This document shows, piece by piece, positions 38,975 through 46,918 of a DNA stretch of 64,000 nucleotides. The notes under the pieces are model-generated. The model saw nothing but the letters and a program-made list of their open reading frames with translations. It was not told where the DNA came from and searched no databases. Both the position numbers and the translations under genes were made by a program. The number at the start of each line of letters is the position of its first letter. The first letter of the stretch is position 1. Source of the stretch: Pseudomonas chlororaphis (GTDB lineage: Bacteria > Pseudomonadota > Gammaproteobacteria > Pseudomonadales > Pseudomonadaceae). The stretch lies in contig CP011020.1 in NCBI GenBank assembly GCA_001023535.1, positions 3,795,734-3,859,733 of the forward strand. Direction: 5' to 3'.

Positions 38975-40429
38975 TCAGGCCTGGCCGGCCGGGTTGAGCG
39001 AGGGACCGCGCTGCAAGATCGACTCGCGCCGCGCCAGGGCGAAGTACAGCGCGCCCCCAAGCAGGCAACCGGTGAACCAGGCAAAGTTGGCCATCGGTTG
39101 CAGCACCGGCGTAAAGGTAATCGCCACCCCCACTAGCGTCGCCGCGATCATGGCCTTGACCGCCGTCCAGTTAATGCCGCCGCTGTAGTAATAACGCCCG
39201 CTTGGCCCGTCATTGAACAGCGCATCCACATCGATGTGCTGTTTCTTGATCAGGTAGTAGTCCGCCAGCAGGATCCCGAACAACGGGCCAATGAACGCCG
39301 CCAGCACGTCCAGGGTGTAATGGATCACCTCCGGGTTGTTGAACAGGTTCCACGGCGTGATGAAAATCGAGGCCACGGCGGCAATCATGCCGCCGGCGCG
39401 CCAACTGATCTTGCTCGGCGCGACGTTGGCGAAGTCAAACGCGGGAGACACGAAGTTGGCGACGATGTTGATGCCGATGGTCGCGGTGACGAAGGCAAAG
39501 GCCCCCAGCAGCACAGCCACATCGTTGTCGATGCGCGCCACGGTGGCGATCGGGTCGTGGAGCATTTCGCCGAACACGGGCAGGGTCCCGGAAACAATCA
39601 CTACCGTGACCAGGGAGAACGCCAGGAAATTCACCGGCAGCCCCCAGAAATTGCCTCGGCGCACGTCAGACATGCTCCGGCAATAACGGCTGAAATCGCC
39701 AAAATTGAGGGTCGGACCGGAAAAGTACGACACCACCAGCGCCGTCGCCACGATCACCTGGCCGACCGCCTGCCAGCCCGACAAGGACTTTTCCGCCAGC
39801 GTGAAGCTGATGTTGCTCCAACCGGCCTTCCACACGATCCAGCCGGCCAACAGGAACATCACCGCATAGACCACTGGCCCGGCCCAGTCGATGAACCGGC
39901 GGATCGAGTCCATCCCGGTCCAGAACACCAACGCCTGGACGCACCAAAGGCCGAGGAAGCCGAACCAGCCCAGGTAGGACAGGCCGGCAAACTGCGGCTC
40001 GGCGTAGGCCTGCATCGAAGGAAAGAACCGCAGCACCACGATGATCAACGCGCTGGAAGCCAGGTAGGTCTGGATGCCATACCAGGCCACGGCAATCAAA
40101 CCGCGGATGACCGCCGGAATGTTCGCCCCGAAGACCCCGAACGCCAGCCGACAGATCACCGGGTACGGCACCGCCGCCTGCTGGCTCGGCCTGGCGACCA
40201 GGTTGGCGATCAACTGCACGATGCAAATCCCGCCCAGCAAGGCAATCAACACCTGCCAACTGGCCAGGCCCAACGCGAACAGGCTGGCGGCAAAGACATA
40301 ACCGCCCACGCTGTGCACATCGCTCATCCAGAACGCGAAGATGTTGTACCAATTCCATTTCTGCGGCAGCGGGCCCAGGTCCTCGTTGTAGAGGCGGGGG
40401 CTGTAGCCGTTGGGCAATTGCTTGGACAT
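38975..40429 (-). CDS. NCS1-family nucleobase/hydantoin/allantoin symporter
   Basis: A 484-residue permease of the NCS1 family with about 12 membrane segments. Marker text includes NEDLGPLPQKWNWYNIFAFW, FGVFGANIPAVIRGLIAVAW and a C-terminal PLFGILLADYYLIKKQHID motif shared by uracil, allantoin and hydantoin permeases. It differs from the gbu-locus permease in having the SDVHSVGGYVFAASLF motif. No catabolic enzyme gene is beside it, so the substrate stays open. Two GTATAC palindromes upstream suggest control by a GntR-type repressor. Confidence 0.87.
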   Translation of the reverse strand: MSKQLPNGYSPRLYNEDLGPLPQKWNWYNIFAFWMSDVHSVGGYVFAASLFALGLASWQVLIALLGGICIVQLIANLVARPSQQAAVPYPVICRLAFGVFGANIPAVIRGLIAVAWYGIQTYLASSALIIVVLRFFPSMQAYAEPQFAGLSYLGWFGFLGLWCVQALVFWTGMDSIRRFIDWAGPVVYAVMFLLAGWIVWKAGWSNISFTLAEKSLSGWQAVGQVIVATALVVSYFSGPTLNFGDFSRYCRSMSDVRRGNFWGLPVNFLAFSLVTVVIVSGTLPVFGEMLHDPIATVARIDNDVAVLLGAFAFVTATIGINIVANFVSPAFDFANVAPSKISWRAGGMIAAVASIFITPWNLFNNPEVIHYTLDVLAAFIGPLFGILLADYYLIKKQHIDVDALFNDGPSGRYYYSGGINWTAVKAMIAATLVGVAITFTPVLQPMANFAWFTGCLLGGALYFALARRESILQRGPSLNPAGQA

Positions 40430-40504
40430 TGCGGGGCTCCTTTTGAGTACCGCCGTGCCCCCGCATCAACCTGCTCACCATACTGCGCACGGGAGCCGGC
40501 ATGG

Positions 40505-40516
40505 TTTGTATACGAA
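40505..40516. promoter_or_regulatory. GntR-type palindrome TTTGTATACGAA
   Basis: A near-perfect inverted repeat centred on GTATAC, 76 bases upstream of the NCS1 start. FCD-type GntR regulators in pseudomonads bind TTGTATACAA-like sites. Confidence 0.45.
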
Positions 40517-40645
40517 ACGCTACGCAGAATGCGTGCCACAGGAAGTGGATGTGCGACAAAACGCGGTGTACAGCGAAGAATCCAACCGCGCAGACAGGTG
40601 CCTACGCCCACGAACAGGGCGTGAGTGCATGCTAAAGGTGCAGTT

Positions 40646-40657
40646 TTTTGTATACAG
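40646..40657. promoter_or_regulatory. Second GTATAC palindrome
   Basis: TTTTGTATACAG repeats the first site about 140 bases further upstream; both copies carry a following CGAA. Two similar sites suggest cooperative or looped binding by one regulator. Confidence 0.4.
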
Positions 40658-40668
40658 CGAAGATCTCG

Positions 40669-40800
40669 TGGTGAGGGAGCTTGCTCCCGCGGGGCTGCGA
40701 AGCAGGCCTAAAACACGTGTGCTCAATCAAAACTGACACACCGAGGGGCATGGTCGAGGGGCCGCTTCGCGACCCAGCGGGAGCAAGCTCCCTCGCCACC
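40669..40800. repeat. REPIN (GTGGCGAGGGAGCTTGCTCC class)
   Basis: Left arm GGTGAGGGAGCTTGCTCCCG, right arm ending GAGCAAGCTCCCTCGCCACC, with GGGCTGCGAAG and GCTTCGCGACCC inner arms. Confidence 0.88.
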
Positions 40801-40865
40801 GGAGATACGGATTGCTGCCCAGAGGCACATGCTTTGTGCCACAGGGCCGCAAGCGTGATGGGTGC

Positions 40866-41702
40866 TCAGCTCAATTCAATGCGATCAGCATGAATGACAA
40901 TCTGCCCATTCTTGTACAGCGCGCCAATGGCTTTCTTGAAGTTGCCCTTGCTCACGCCAAACAGGCTGCTGATCAGCGCCGGATCGCTCTTGTCGCTGAC
41001 CGCCAGGGTGCCGTTGTTCTCGCGCAACTTGGCGAGGATCTTGGCGTTCAGGCTGGTGGCGGCTTCCTGGCCCACCGGCTGCAGGCTCAAGCTGATCTTG
41101 CCGTCCGGACGGACTTCCTTGATGAAGCCTTTTTCCTGCTTGCCGGCACGCATGAACTTGAAGATTTCGTTCTTGTGGATCAAGCCCCAGTGCTTGTTGT
41201 TGATGATCGCCTTGAACCCCATGTCGGTGGCCTCGGCCACCAGCAAATCCACTTCCTGGCCCGGCGTGTAGTTGGCCGGTGTCTTGTCCAGGTAACGGTC
41301 CAGGCGAGCGGTGGCGGTAATGCGGCGGGTGTGCTTGTCCAGGTAGACGTGCACCACGCAGTAATCGCCAGCGCTCAACTGGCGCTTTTCCTCGGAGTAC
41401 GGCAGCAGCAAGTCCTTGGGCAGGCCCCAGTCGAGGAACACGCCAATGCTGTTGACTTCAACCACTTTCAGGCTGGCGAACTCACCGACCTGGACTTTGG
41501 GCTTTTCCGTGGTCGCGATCAGTTTGTCGTCGCTGTCCAAATAAATAAAAACATTGAGCCAGTCTTCATCTTCGCTGGGAATATCCTTGGGGATATAACG
41601 GTTGGGCAGCAGAATTTCGCCGTCCGGCCCGCCGTCCAGATATAAACCGAAGTTAGTGTGTTTAACCACTTGCAGACTGTTGTAGCGCCCGATTAAAGCC
41701 AT
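40866..41702 (-). CDS. cvfB: CvfB-like S1-domain RNA-binding protein
   Basis: A 278-residue protein with tandem S1-type OB folds and a C-terminal winged helix, the CvfB layout. Visible marks are HTNFGLYLDGG, DGEILLPNRYIP and LKVVEVNSIGVFLDWGLPKD (S1 strand pattern), MGFKAIINNKHWGLIHKNEIF (third S1 domain) and FGVSKGNFKKAIGALYKNG (winged helix). CvfB of Staphylococcus binds RNA and affects virulence genes; the role in pseudomonads is not established. ATG at 41702 has GAGGG eight bases upstream; an in-frame ATG at 41717 is possible. Confidence 0.85.
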   Translation of the reverse strand: MALIGRYNSLQVVKHTNFGLYLDGGPDGEILLPNRYIPKDIPSEDEDWLNVFIYLDSDDKLIATTEKPKVQVGEFASLKVVEVNSIGVFLDWGLPKDLLLPYSEEKRQLSAGDYCVVHVYLDKHTRRITATARLDRYLDKTPANYTPGQEVDLLVAEATDMGFKAIINNKHWGLIHKNEIFKFMRAGKQEKGFIKEVRPDGKISLSLQPVGQEAATSLNAKILAKLRENNGTLAVSDKSDPALISSLFGVSKGNFKKAIGALYKNGQIVIHADRIELS

Positions 41703-42040
41703 TTCCAATACCCTCATTGCGTGGGCGGCATTCTACCCGGTTTTGCGACGCGGTTCGTGGCCGTCACGCGCTTTGCCGGGAAGGCCCGCGCAACCGTTGA
41801 TTTTCCTGGCTTTTCGCTCGAACAGTGGCCATTCGTCAGACCAGTGACGGAGCCGAACGCCAGCCCGCGGCGTTATATTTTCCGCACCGTTGTTATTTAA
41901 AACAGAGGGTTAGGGCAACAATGGCTGGATTATCCGGGTGCCATTTGCACTTGGGCAGTACGCCTCGCGGGGGATATTTCCCAAGCTATTGTCAAGTATT
42001 TCCTGTACGATACCTGGCCCAATTAATGATCTATAGGTTA
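41703..42040. other. cvfB to small-gene intergenic region
   Basis: The space is 338 bases and lies between divergent genes. Nothing recognisable was seen apart from an in-frame ATG at 41921 with a plausible ribosome site (AGGG), which would extend the downstream small protein to 102 residues. Confidence 0.5.
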
Positions 42041-42229
42041 ATGGCCGTCATGCGCGTAAAAGCATCCAACAGCAAAGCAAAGCCAGCTCCAGCCGTTGAA
42101 ACCAGCGAGTCGATCAACGACCAGATCGCGGCGTTCCTCAAGTCCGGCGGCGAGATCCAGCAAATTGCCAAAGGTGTCAGCGGCCAGACGTTCGGCCCGT
42201 CCAAGCAGATCAGCCTGGGCAAGAAGTAA
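42041..42229 (+). CDS. Small basic hypothetical protein
   Basis: A 62-residue protein, MAVMRVKASNSKAKPAP then a helical stretch with SINDQIAAFLKSGGEIQQIA and a GVSGQTFGPSKQI tail. The lysine-rich start and glycine-rich end suggest a small nucleic-acid-binding or regulatory protein, but I do not recognise a family. The start is uncertain among ATG at 42041, ATG at 42050 and the in-frame ATG at 41921. Confidence 0.65.
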   Translation: MAVMRVKASNSKAKPAPAVETSESINDQIAAFLKSGGEIQQIAKGVSGQTFGPSKQISLGKK

Positions 42230-42427
42230 CCTGCGCCTCACCTTGTCCCAAAGCGCTTTGAGCTTCGAAGCGCTTGGACTGGAAAATCCCTTCCCTGCCT
42301 CCTGCATTTCCCACGAATCGACGAACGGCCATCGCTGCCGAGTATTCGCCGGTATCCTTGCACCTCTCTAGCTCAAGCGTTTCAGCTTAGTTTCCGTTCC
42401 TGCTCCTCGCTAATTCCGGAGTGAAGC

Positions 42428-43138
42428 ATGCGCTTTCCTGTTGCTGTGCTGACGACCAGCCTGATGACATGTTCCCTGGCCTATGGGCAGGTCTTCCAGC
42501 GCGAGCTTGGCGACTTCGACCTCAAGCTTGGCACCACGCCGACCCGCAGCATGGCCCAGGGCCTGGTGACCCAATCGAGCACCGGCTCGTTCCATGGCGG
42601 CCTGGACCTGAGCCACGACAGCGGCTGGTACGCCGGCCAATGGTCCCCGAGCGCCGGTCTGACGTCGGACCTTGAAGTCGATTCCTACATGGGCTTTAAA
42701 CACCCCTTCGACCAGACACTGGGCTATGAAGTCGGCCTGATCCATTACAGCTATCCCACCGCCGATACCCTCGACAGCCAGGGATTCTTCGGCGGCCTGA
42801 CCGTACTCGGCAGCCGCTTCGGTGCCGCCTTGAGCAACGATCCGGATAAGCTGAACAGCACGCTGTTTGCCGACCTTGGCGGCAACGTGCCCTTCGGCAT
42901 CGGCATCAGCGCCAAGTACACCACCCACCAGCTCAACACGCCCGTGTCGGTGGACAACGGTTATGTCAGCAGTTTCAGTGACTGGTCGCTGAAAATTTCC
43001 CGCCCCTGGAAAGGGCTCGACCTGGACCTGATCTACAGCGACTCGAGCCTCAGCGGCAGCAGCTGCTCGGCCTATTCCGGGCACAACAGCCAGTGCGACA
43101 GCCTGCTGACCCTCAAGATGGCCCACCCTTTTTACTAG
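42428..43138 (+). CDS. TorF-family putative porin
   Basis: A 236-residue outer-membrane beta-barrel candidate with a signal peptide (residues 1-20, ending SLAYG). The pattern of alternating polar and aromatic strands (SGWYAGQWSP, DQTLGYEVGLIHYSYP, DWSLKISRPW) and the ending in aromatic residues KMAHPFY match the TIGR02001 (TorF) porin family. GGAGTG lies before the ATG. The stop codon (43136-43138) lies inside the terminal inverted repeat of a 161-bp element, so the last one or two residues may have been set by that insertion. Confidence 0.83.
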   Translation: MRFPVAVLTTSLMTCSLAYGQVFQRELGDFDLKLGTTPTRSMAQGLVTQSSTGSFHGGLDLSHDSGWYAGQWSPSAGLTSDLEVDSYMGFKHPFDQTLGYEVGLIHYSYPTADTLDSQGFFGGLTVLGSRFGAALSNDPDKLNSTLFADLGGNVPFGIGISAKYTTHQLNTPVSVDNGYVSSFSDWSLKISRPWKGLDLDLIYSDSSLSGSSCSAYSGHNSQCDSLLTLKMAHPFY

Positions 43139-43295
43139 GCTATGTACGAAATAGCTTGAAACTTGGTTATGCGGCGTTAAAAACCGGCTCGGAATGCTCA
43201 TTGACAACCAGTCAAGTCGAGCGCGACCCCGGTCGTTCCAAGCCGGTTTTTGCCTTGCCTAACCTGCGTTTCAAACTATTTCGTACACAGCCTAG
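43135..43295. mobile_element. 161-bp MITE-like element with long terminal inverted repeats
   Basis: The ends CTAGGCTATGTACGAAATAG and the complement of TATTTCGTACACAGCCTAG are inverted copies, and similarity continues inward (TTGAAAC, then AAAAACCGGCT / AGCCGGTTTTT). No gene is inside. Size and ends fit a non-autonomous mobile element. Confidence 0.65.
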
Positions 43296-43376
43296 GCGTT
43301 ACGCTTTTAATCGGCTGAACTGCCGCGCGTCTGCAATGCTCCAACAAAGCACCTACGCCCTCGCAAGGACTCGCTC

Positions 43377-44243
43377 ATGTCGCGCTGGTTAACACGCACC
43401 GCCCTGTTCATCGCCGTGCTATTGACGCTCACCGCCTGCAGCCGGGTAGGCCTGGCCTACCGCAACCTCGACCTGATCATCCCGTGGACCCTCAATGACT
43501 ACCTGGAAATCAACGGCGAGCAAAAAGACTGGTTCAACGAACGCCTCAAGCAACACCTGAGCTGGCACTGCACCACGCAGCTACCGGGCTACCTCGACTG
43601 GCTGGACCGCCTCAAGACCATGGTGCAAACCAACCAGGTGACCGATACCGCCCTGCAACAGCGCACTCAGGAAGCCAAGGCCGCCATCGCCGAAACCGCC
43701 CGGGAAATCACCCCGTCGGCCATCCAGTTGCTCCAGGGGCTTAGCGACGAACAAGTGGCGGACATGGACGCCGCCTTCGTCAAGGACCAGCGCAAGCGCC
43801 AGGAGGAATACCTCAAGCCGTCATTGCAGGAGCAAATCCAGGCGCGCAGCAAACGCATGGAGAAACGCCTGAACGACTGGCTCGGCCCAATCAACGAGGC
43901 TCAGCGTCAACGTGTGATGGCATGGTCCACTGCCCTCGGCGACCAGAACCAACAATGGATCGCCAACCGCGCCCACTGGCAGAACCAGTTCAGCCAAGCC
44001 GTGGCCCAACGCCACAGCCCCGATTTCCCGCAGCGCATCGAGCAACTGCTGGTCAACCGCGAAAGCCTCTGGACACCGGCCTATCGCGAAGCCTTCAGCA
44101 AGACCGAAGCCCAGGCCCGCAGCCTGCTGATCGACCTGCTGGCCGAAAGCACCCCGCCCCAGCGCGAGCGTTTGCTGAAGAAAATCGACGGGGTAAAGAA
44201 GGACTTCAGCGACTTGAAATGCCTGAAATCGGCACGCTCTTGA
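43377..44243 (+). CDS. DUF6279-family lipoprotein
   Basis: A 288-residue lipoprotein. A signal peptide ends at the lipobox LTAC (Cys20), placing it in a membrane. The mature part begins SRVGLAYRNLDLIIPWTLNDYLEIN, typical of DUF6279, followed by charged helical text (ERLKQHLSWHC, QARSKRMEKRLNDWLGP). The function is unknown. AAGGAC lies before the ATG at 43377. Confidence 0.8.
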   Translation: MSRWLTRTALFIAVLLTLTACSRVGLAYRNLDLIIPWTLNDYLEINGEQKDWFNERLKQHLSWHCTTQLPGYLDWLDRLKTMVQTNQVTDTALQQRTQEAKAAIAETAREITPSAIQLLQGLSDEQVADMDAAFVKDQRKRQEEYLKPSLQEQIQARSKRMEKRLNDWLGPINEAQRQRVMAWSTALGDQNQQWIANRAHWQNQFSQAVAQRHSPDFPQRIEQLLVNRESLWTPAYREAFSKTEAQARSLLIDLLAESTPPQRERLLKKIDGVKKDFSDLKCLKSARS

Positions 44244-44261
44244 AACCACAAAAAATCCAAT

Positions 44262-44352
44262 GTGGGAAACGGGCTTGCCCGCGAATGCGATCTACCAGCT
44301 AACGATCATGTTGGCTGACACGGCGCATTCGCGGGCAAGTCCGCTCCCACAA
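44262..44352. repeat. REPIN (GTGGGAAACGGGCTTGCCCGC class)
   Basis: Imperfect inverted copies (TGTGGGAAACGGGCTTGCCC and GGGCAAGTCCGCTCCCACA) with GAATGCG / CGCATTC inner arms. It follows the lipoprotein gene. Confidence 0.85.
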
Positions 44353-44368
44353 ACAAGGCGCACACCCA

Positions 44369-44761
44369 TCAGGCAATCTGCGCCTTCGAAGCCAAGTCAT
44401 CGAACGTGAACTCATCCAGCGCATCGTCCTGCTCATCCAGCACCTGGCGTGGGTGATCATTGCCCGGAATGCTGCTGTCGATCAGGCTCAGCAAGCGCGA
44501 ACCGCGGGGCGTGAGCACGAAGTTTTCGCCATTACCGCCTTCTTCCTCCGGCCGAGGTTCAATGAAGCCACGCTCCAGCAGCAGCTTTTCATACTCCCCG
44601 GCAACCGCTTTCAGATGATCGAGATTCTCGATCTCCTCGCCCTGCGCCGCCTTGGCCGCCGCGTGCTGCTCCGCATAAGGCCGAGGGGTAAAGCTGTGGC
44701 CGGCGCCGTTTTGCACTTCGTGCAGCAGCCGTTCGATCAAGTCCCAGTTATAAGTCGTCAT
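44369..44761 (-). CDS. DUF2513-like winged-helix hypothetical protein
   Basis: A 130-residue acidic protein. The DLIERLLHEVQN start, the LLLERGFIEPRPEEE middle and FVLTPRGSRLLSLID resemble the DUF2513 winged-helix pattern (helix, recognition helix, then L-T-x-x-G), so a regulatory role is possible. ATG at 44761 has GGAGG ten bases upstream. It is divergent from the DUF899 gene. Confidence 0.6.
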   Translation of the reverse strand: MTTYNWDLIERLLHEVQNGAGHSFTPRPYAEQHAAAKAAQGEEIENLDHLKAVAGEYEKLLLERGFIEPRPEEEGGNGENFVLTPRGSRLLSLIDSSIPGNDHPRQVLDEQDDALDEFTFDDLASKAQIA

Positions 44762-44977
44762 CCTGGTCCATCCTCCAAAGAGTGAGATGCCTTCCCAGCG
44801 TCCTGTTTCGCAAATACAAGACACTAAGGGTGTGACCGAGACGCTGCGCCGCCGTTCAGCCGGGCTTCCCGACGGGCCATTTCATCTGCCGACCAACGGT
44901 CTGTCGAATTCACACACAGCCAAACGACCACTGACACAAGCACCTGCTGAACGACCCTGCCTACAGGAGAAATCATC

Positions 44978-45709
44978 ATGAACGTCGAGAATCATCCAGT
45001 CGTCTCGCGGGAAGAATGGCTCGCTGCGCGCCGCGAACACCTGGCCCACGAAAAAGCCTTCACCCGCGAACGGGACAGACTCAGCGCCGAACGCCGCGCC
45101 CTGCCCTGGGTCAAGATCGACAAACCCTATCGCTTCCAGAGCCCCCACGGCGAACTCAGCCTGGCCGACCTGTTCGACGGCCGTAGCCAACTGGTCGTCT
45201 ACCACTTCATGTTCGGCCCCGGCTGGAAAGAAGGTTGCCACGGCTGCTCCTTCCTGTCCGACCACATCGACGGCGCCAACCAACACCTCGCCCATCACGA
45301 CGTGGCGGTGGTCGCCGTCTCCCGCGCATCCTTTGCCGAATTCCAGCCGTTCAAGCGCCGCATGGGCTGGGCCTTCGACTGGGTCTCCTCAAACGGTTGC
45401 GACTTCAACGACGACTTCGGCGTCAGCTTCAAAGCCGAAGACACTGCTGCCGGAACGGCCACCTACAACTACGAAAAAACCGACACCGCCGAAGGCGAAC
45501 TCCCTGGCCTGAGCGTCTTCTATCGCAACCAAGCCGGCGAGATCTTTCACACCTACTCCACCTATGCCCGAGGTTTGGACATGCTGGTCGGGACCTACCA
45601 CTACCTTGACCTCACGCCGAAGGGTCGTAATGAGGACGAAATCATGGACTGGGTACGGCATCACGATAAGTACGACGAGGCCAAGCCACACAGCTGCTGC
45701 CACGACTGA
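44978..45709 (+). CDS. DUF899-family thioredoxin-fold protein
   Basis: A 243-residue cytoplasmic protein of the DUF899 family. Family text includes PVVSREEWLAARREHLAHEK, the GPGWKEGCHGCSFLSDHIDG motif (CxxC-like) and RRMGWAFDWVSSNGCDFN. The closing KYDEAKPHSCCHD is also typical. It has a thioredoxin-like fold, and redox function is inferred. ATG at 44978 has GGAG about nine bases upstream. A copy of its 3' end is repeated 780 bases downstream. Confidence 0.87.
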   Translation: MNVENHPVVSREEWLAARREHLAHEKAFTRERDRLSAERRALPWVKIDKPYRFQSPHGELSLADLFDGRSQLVVYHFMFGPGWKEGCHGCSFLSDHIDGANQHLAHHDVAVVAVSRASFAEFQPFKRRMGWAFDWVSSNGCDFNDDFGVSFKAEDTAAGTATYNYEKTDTAEGELPGLSVFYRNQAGEIFHTYSTYARGLDMLVGTYHYLDLTPKGRNEDEIMDWVRHHDKYDEAKPHSCCHD

Positions 45710-45739
45710 TGCGCCAACCCGCACAAGTCGAGCGCGATC

Positions 45740-45796
45740 CCTGTGGCGAGGGAGCTCGCTCCCGCTCGACTGCGTAGCAGGCGCCCGCGATGCCTG
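45740..45796. repeat. Single REP copy after the DUF899 gene
   Basis: GTGGCGAGGGAGCTCGCTCC, then GCTCGACTGCGTAGCAGGCG and a short tail. There is no inverted partner. A close copy recurs at 46519 after the second DUF899 tail. Confidence 0.75.
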
Positions 45797-45898
45797 AATC
45801 AACACCACCACTTGAATGTGATTGGAAACGATTGCGGCCGCAGGAAGAACAATAATGAAAACGGACGACCTGATTCGCCCGTTTCATTGCTGGATCCT

Positions 45899-46156
45899 TT
45901 ATTGCCGGTGTTTTTGCTGCGCTTGCATGTACTGACGCAGAAGTTGATTGATGCGCGTCTGGTAACCAGCGCCCTGCCCCTTGAACCACTCCAGCACATC
46001 GGAGTCGAGGCGAATGGTCACCGCTTGTTTTGTTGGAACACGCAGCTCCGCGTGGCGGAAGAAATCCTCACCCAGCTCAGGAATATCGCTGGTATCGATG
46101 TTCGGGTCATTCAACTTGGCCAGGCGCTCCCAGTCAGTTTTCGATGTTTTCGCCAT
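45899..46156 (-). CDS. brnA: BrnA-family antitoxin (partner toxin broken)
   Basis: An 85-residue antitoxin. The C-terminal ribbon-helix-helix text VTIRLDSDVLEWFKGQGAGY followed by QTRINQLLRQYMQAQ is the BrnA hallmark, preceded by the toxin-binding helix (TDWERLAKLNDPNIDTSDIP). In BrnT/BrnA modules BrnA neutralises the ribonuclease BrnT and represses the operon. Here BrnT, read from the same strand just upstream, is a frameshifted fragment, so BrnA is left without a working partner. ATG at 46156; AGGAGG is 12 bases upstream. Confidence 0.88.
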   Translation of the reverse strand: MAKTSKTDWERLAKLNDPNIDTSDIPELGEDFFRHAELRVPTKQAVTIRLDSDVLEWFKGQGAGYQTRINQLLRQYMQAQQKHRQ

Positions 46157-46290
46157 ACCGTATGGCCTCCTGCTTATGGCTTTTCGGAAGGAGATGATGC
46201 AGATCACATCGCCCCGCAGCTCGATGTACACGACCATGCCAATCATCGATTTGATCAAGCCAATGGTTCGACGCATGGCGCCTCTTCACC
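46134..46290 (-). pseudogene. brnT: Broken BrnT toxin remnant
   Basis: The frame MRRTIGLIKSMIGMVVYIEL, then RGDVICIISFRKA, matches the end of BrnT (IGxxxxxxVVYTERGDVIRIISARKA). The final part KQEAIRYGENIEN then a stop, typical for BrnT, is present but in another frame. A single missing base near 46176 explains the shift (GCCATAAG where GCCAATAAG would read A-N-K). The beginning of the toxin, about 45 residues, is not recognisable upstream. The remnant overlaps the antitoxin start in the usual way. Confidence 0.78.
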
Positions 46291-46440
46291 GAAGACTACT
46301 GCCGAAACCGTTCCTCTTAAATCAGACGCATCCCGTAAAAAAGTAAGAAAGAACCCGCACAGACGTGGAAACCTCCTGCGAAACAGACGGACAGAATTAC
46401 AGCAGGTCGTAGTGAAGGAAACGGGGACTTGCTCCGCTCC

Positions 46441-46489
46441 CGTGATGAAGTATGAAGACGCCAAGCCACATGGCTGCTCATACGGCTAA
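46441..46489 (+). pseudogene. Second copy of a DUF899 gene tail
   Basis: The reading KYEDAKPHGCSYG then TAA parallels KYDEAKPHSCCHD then TGA at the end of the DUF899 gene at 45709. The similarity is followed in both places by a REP copy with GCTCGAxTGCGTAGCAGGCG. The rest of the second gene is missing. Confidence 0.65.
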
Positions 46490-46518
46490 AAACCAATCCT
46501 TAGGCCGAGCATCGCTCC

Positions 46519-46573
46519 GTGGCGAGGGAGCTTGCTCCCGCTCGATTGCGTAGCAGGCGCCTGCGGTGCCTGA
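46519..46573. repeat. Single REP copy after the DUF899 tail remnant
   Basis: GTGGCGAGGGAGCTTGCTCC then GCTCGATTGCGTAGCAGGCG and CCTG, the counterpart of the copy at 45740. Confidence 0.75.
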
Positions 46574-46695
46574 CCCGCGGCAGCCCCAAAAGCCGACTGA
46601 TGCACGGCCAAAGGTCCTACACAAAGCTCGGAAAGTGGCGTCTTGTGGCTCGGGAATGGGTCGGCCTATAGTCCCCCGTCGCCCCAAAAGGCGAT

Positions 46696-46713
46696 TCGGG
46701 TTTGGCGACCCGA
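46696..46713 (+). ncRNA. Hairpin upstream of the cloverleaf element
   Basis: TCGGGT, loop TTGGCG, ACCCGA: a perfect six-pair stem. It is 72 bases before the cloverleaf and may belong to the same leader RNA. Confidence 0.4.
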
Positions 46714-46785
46714 CTACAGAGAATGCGAAAGCTACCAGCTCATTGCAGGTACCGACGCACCCGCAAAGCCGCTATATTCCACGGC

Positions 46786-46854
46786 GGCTGTGCGCGGGAG
46801 ATCTTCGGATCTACCGGTTTTCTCTGTAACCGGTTCGCCAACCTGCGCACAGCC
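46786..46854 (+). ncRNA. Cloverleaf-like structured leader element (candidate)
   Basis: Three nested stems can be drawn: P1 GGCTGTGCGC (46786-46795) with GCGCACAGCC (46845-46854); P2 AGATC-TTCG-GATCT (46799-46812), capped by a UUCG-type tetraloop; P3 ACCGGTT (46813-46819) with AACCGGT (46828-46834). Pairing is perfect in all three. It ends 64 bases before the start of a 90-residue gene on the same strand. I recall similar text before other small fluorescent-pseudomonad genes. A leader RNA or a DNA cruciform are both possible. Confidence 0.6.
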
Positions 46855-46918
46855 ACCACCCAATTGTTTGGCGACGACTGAGTGATGGCTTTCAGCCAAT
46901 CAAACAGAGATCTTCAAA

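Larger units (their letters stand above)
40430..40865. other. Upstream region of the NCS1 gene
   Basis: This 436-base space holds two GTATAC-centred palindromes and a REPIN (40669-40800). No gene was recognised. It ends at the stop codon of cvfB on the minus strand. Confidence 0.6.
46291..46918. other. Gene-poor stretch: DUF899 tail, REP copy and structured element
   Basis: In order: about 150 bases with nothing recognisable, a second copy of the DUF899 3' end (46441-46489), a single REP copy (46519-46573), a hairpin (46696-46713) and a cloverleaf-like element (46786-46854) ahead of a 90-residue gene. Confidence 0.6.
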
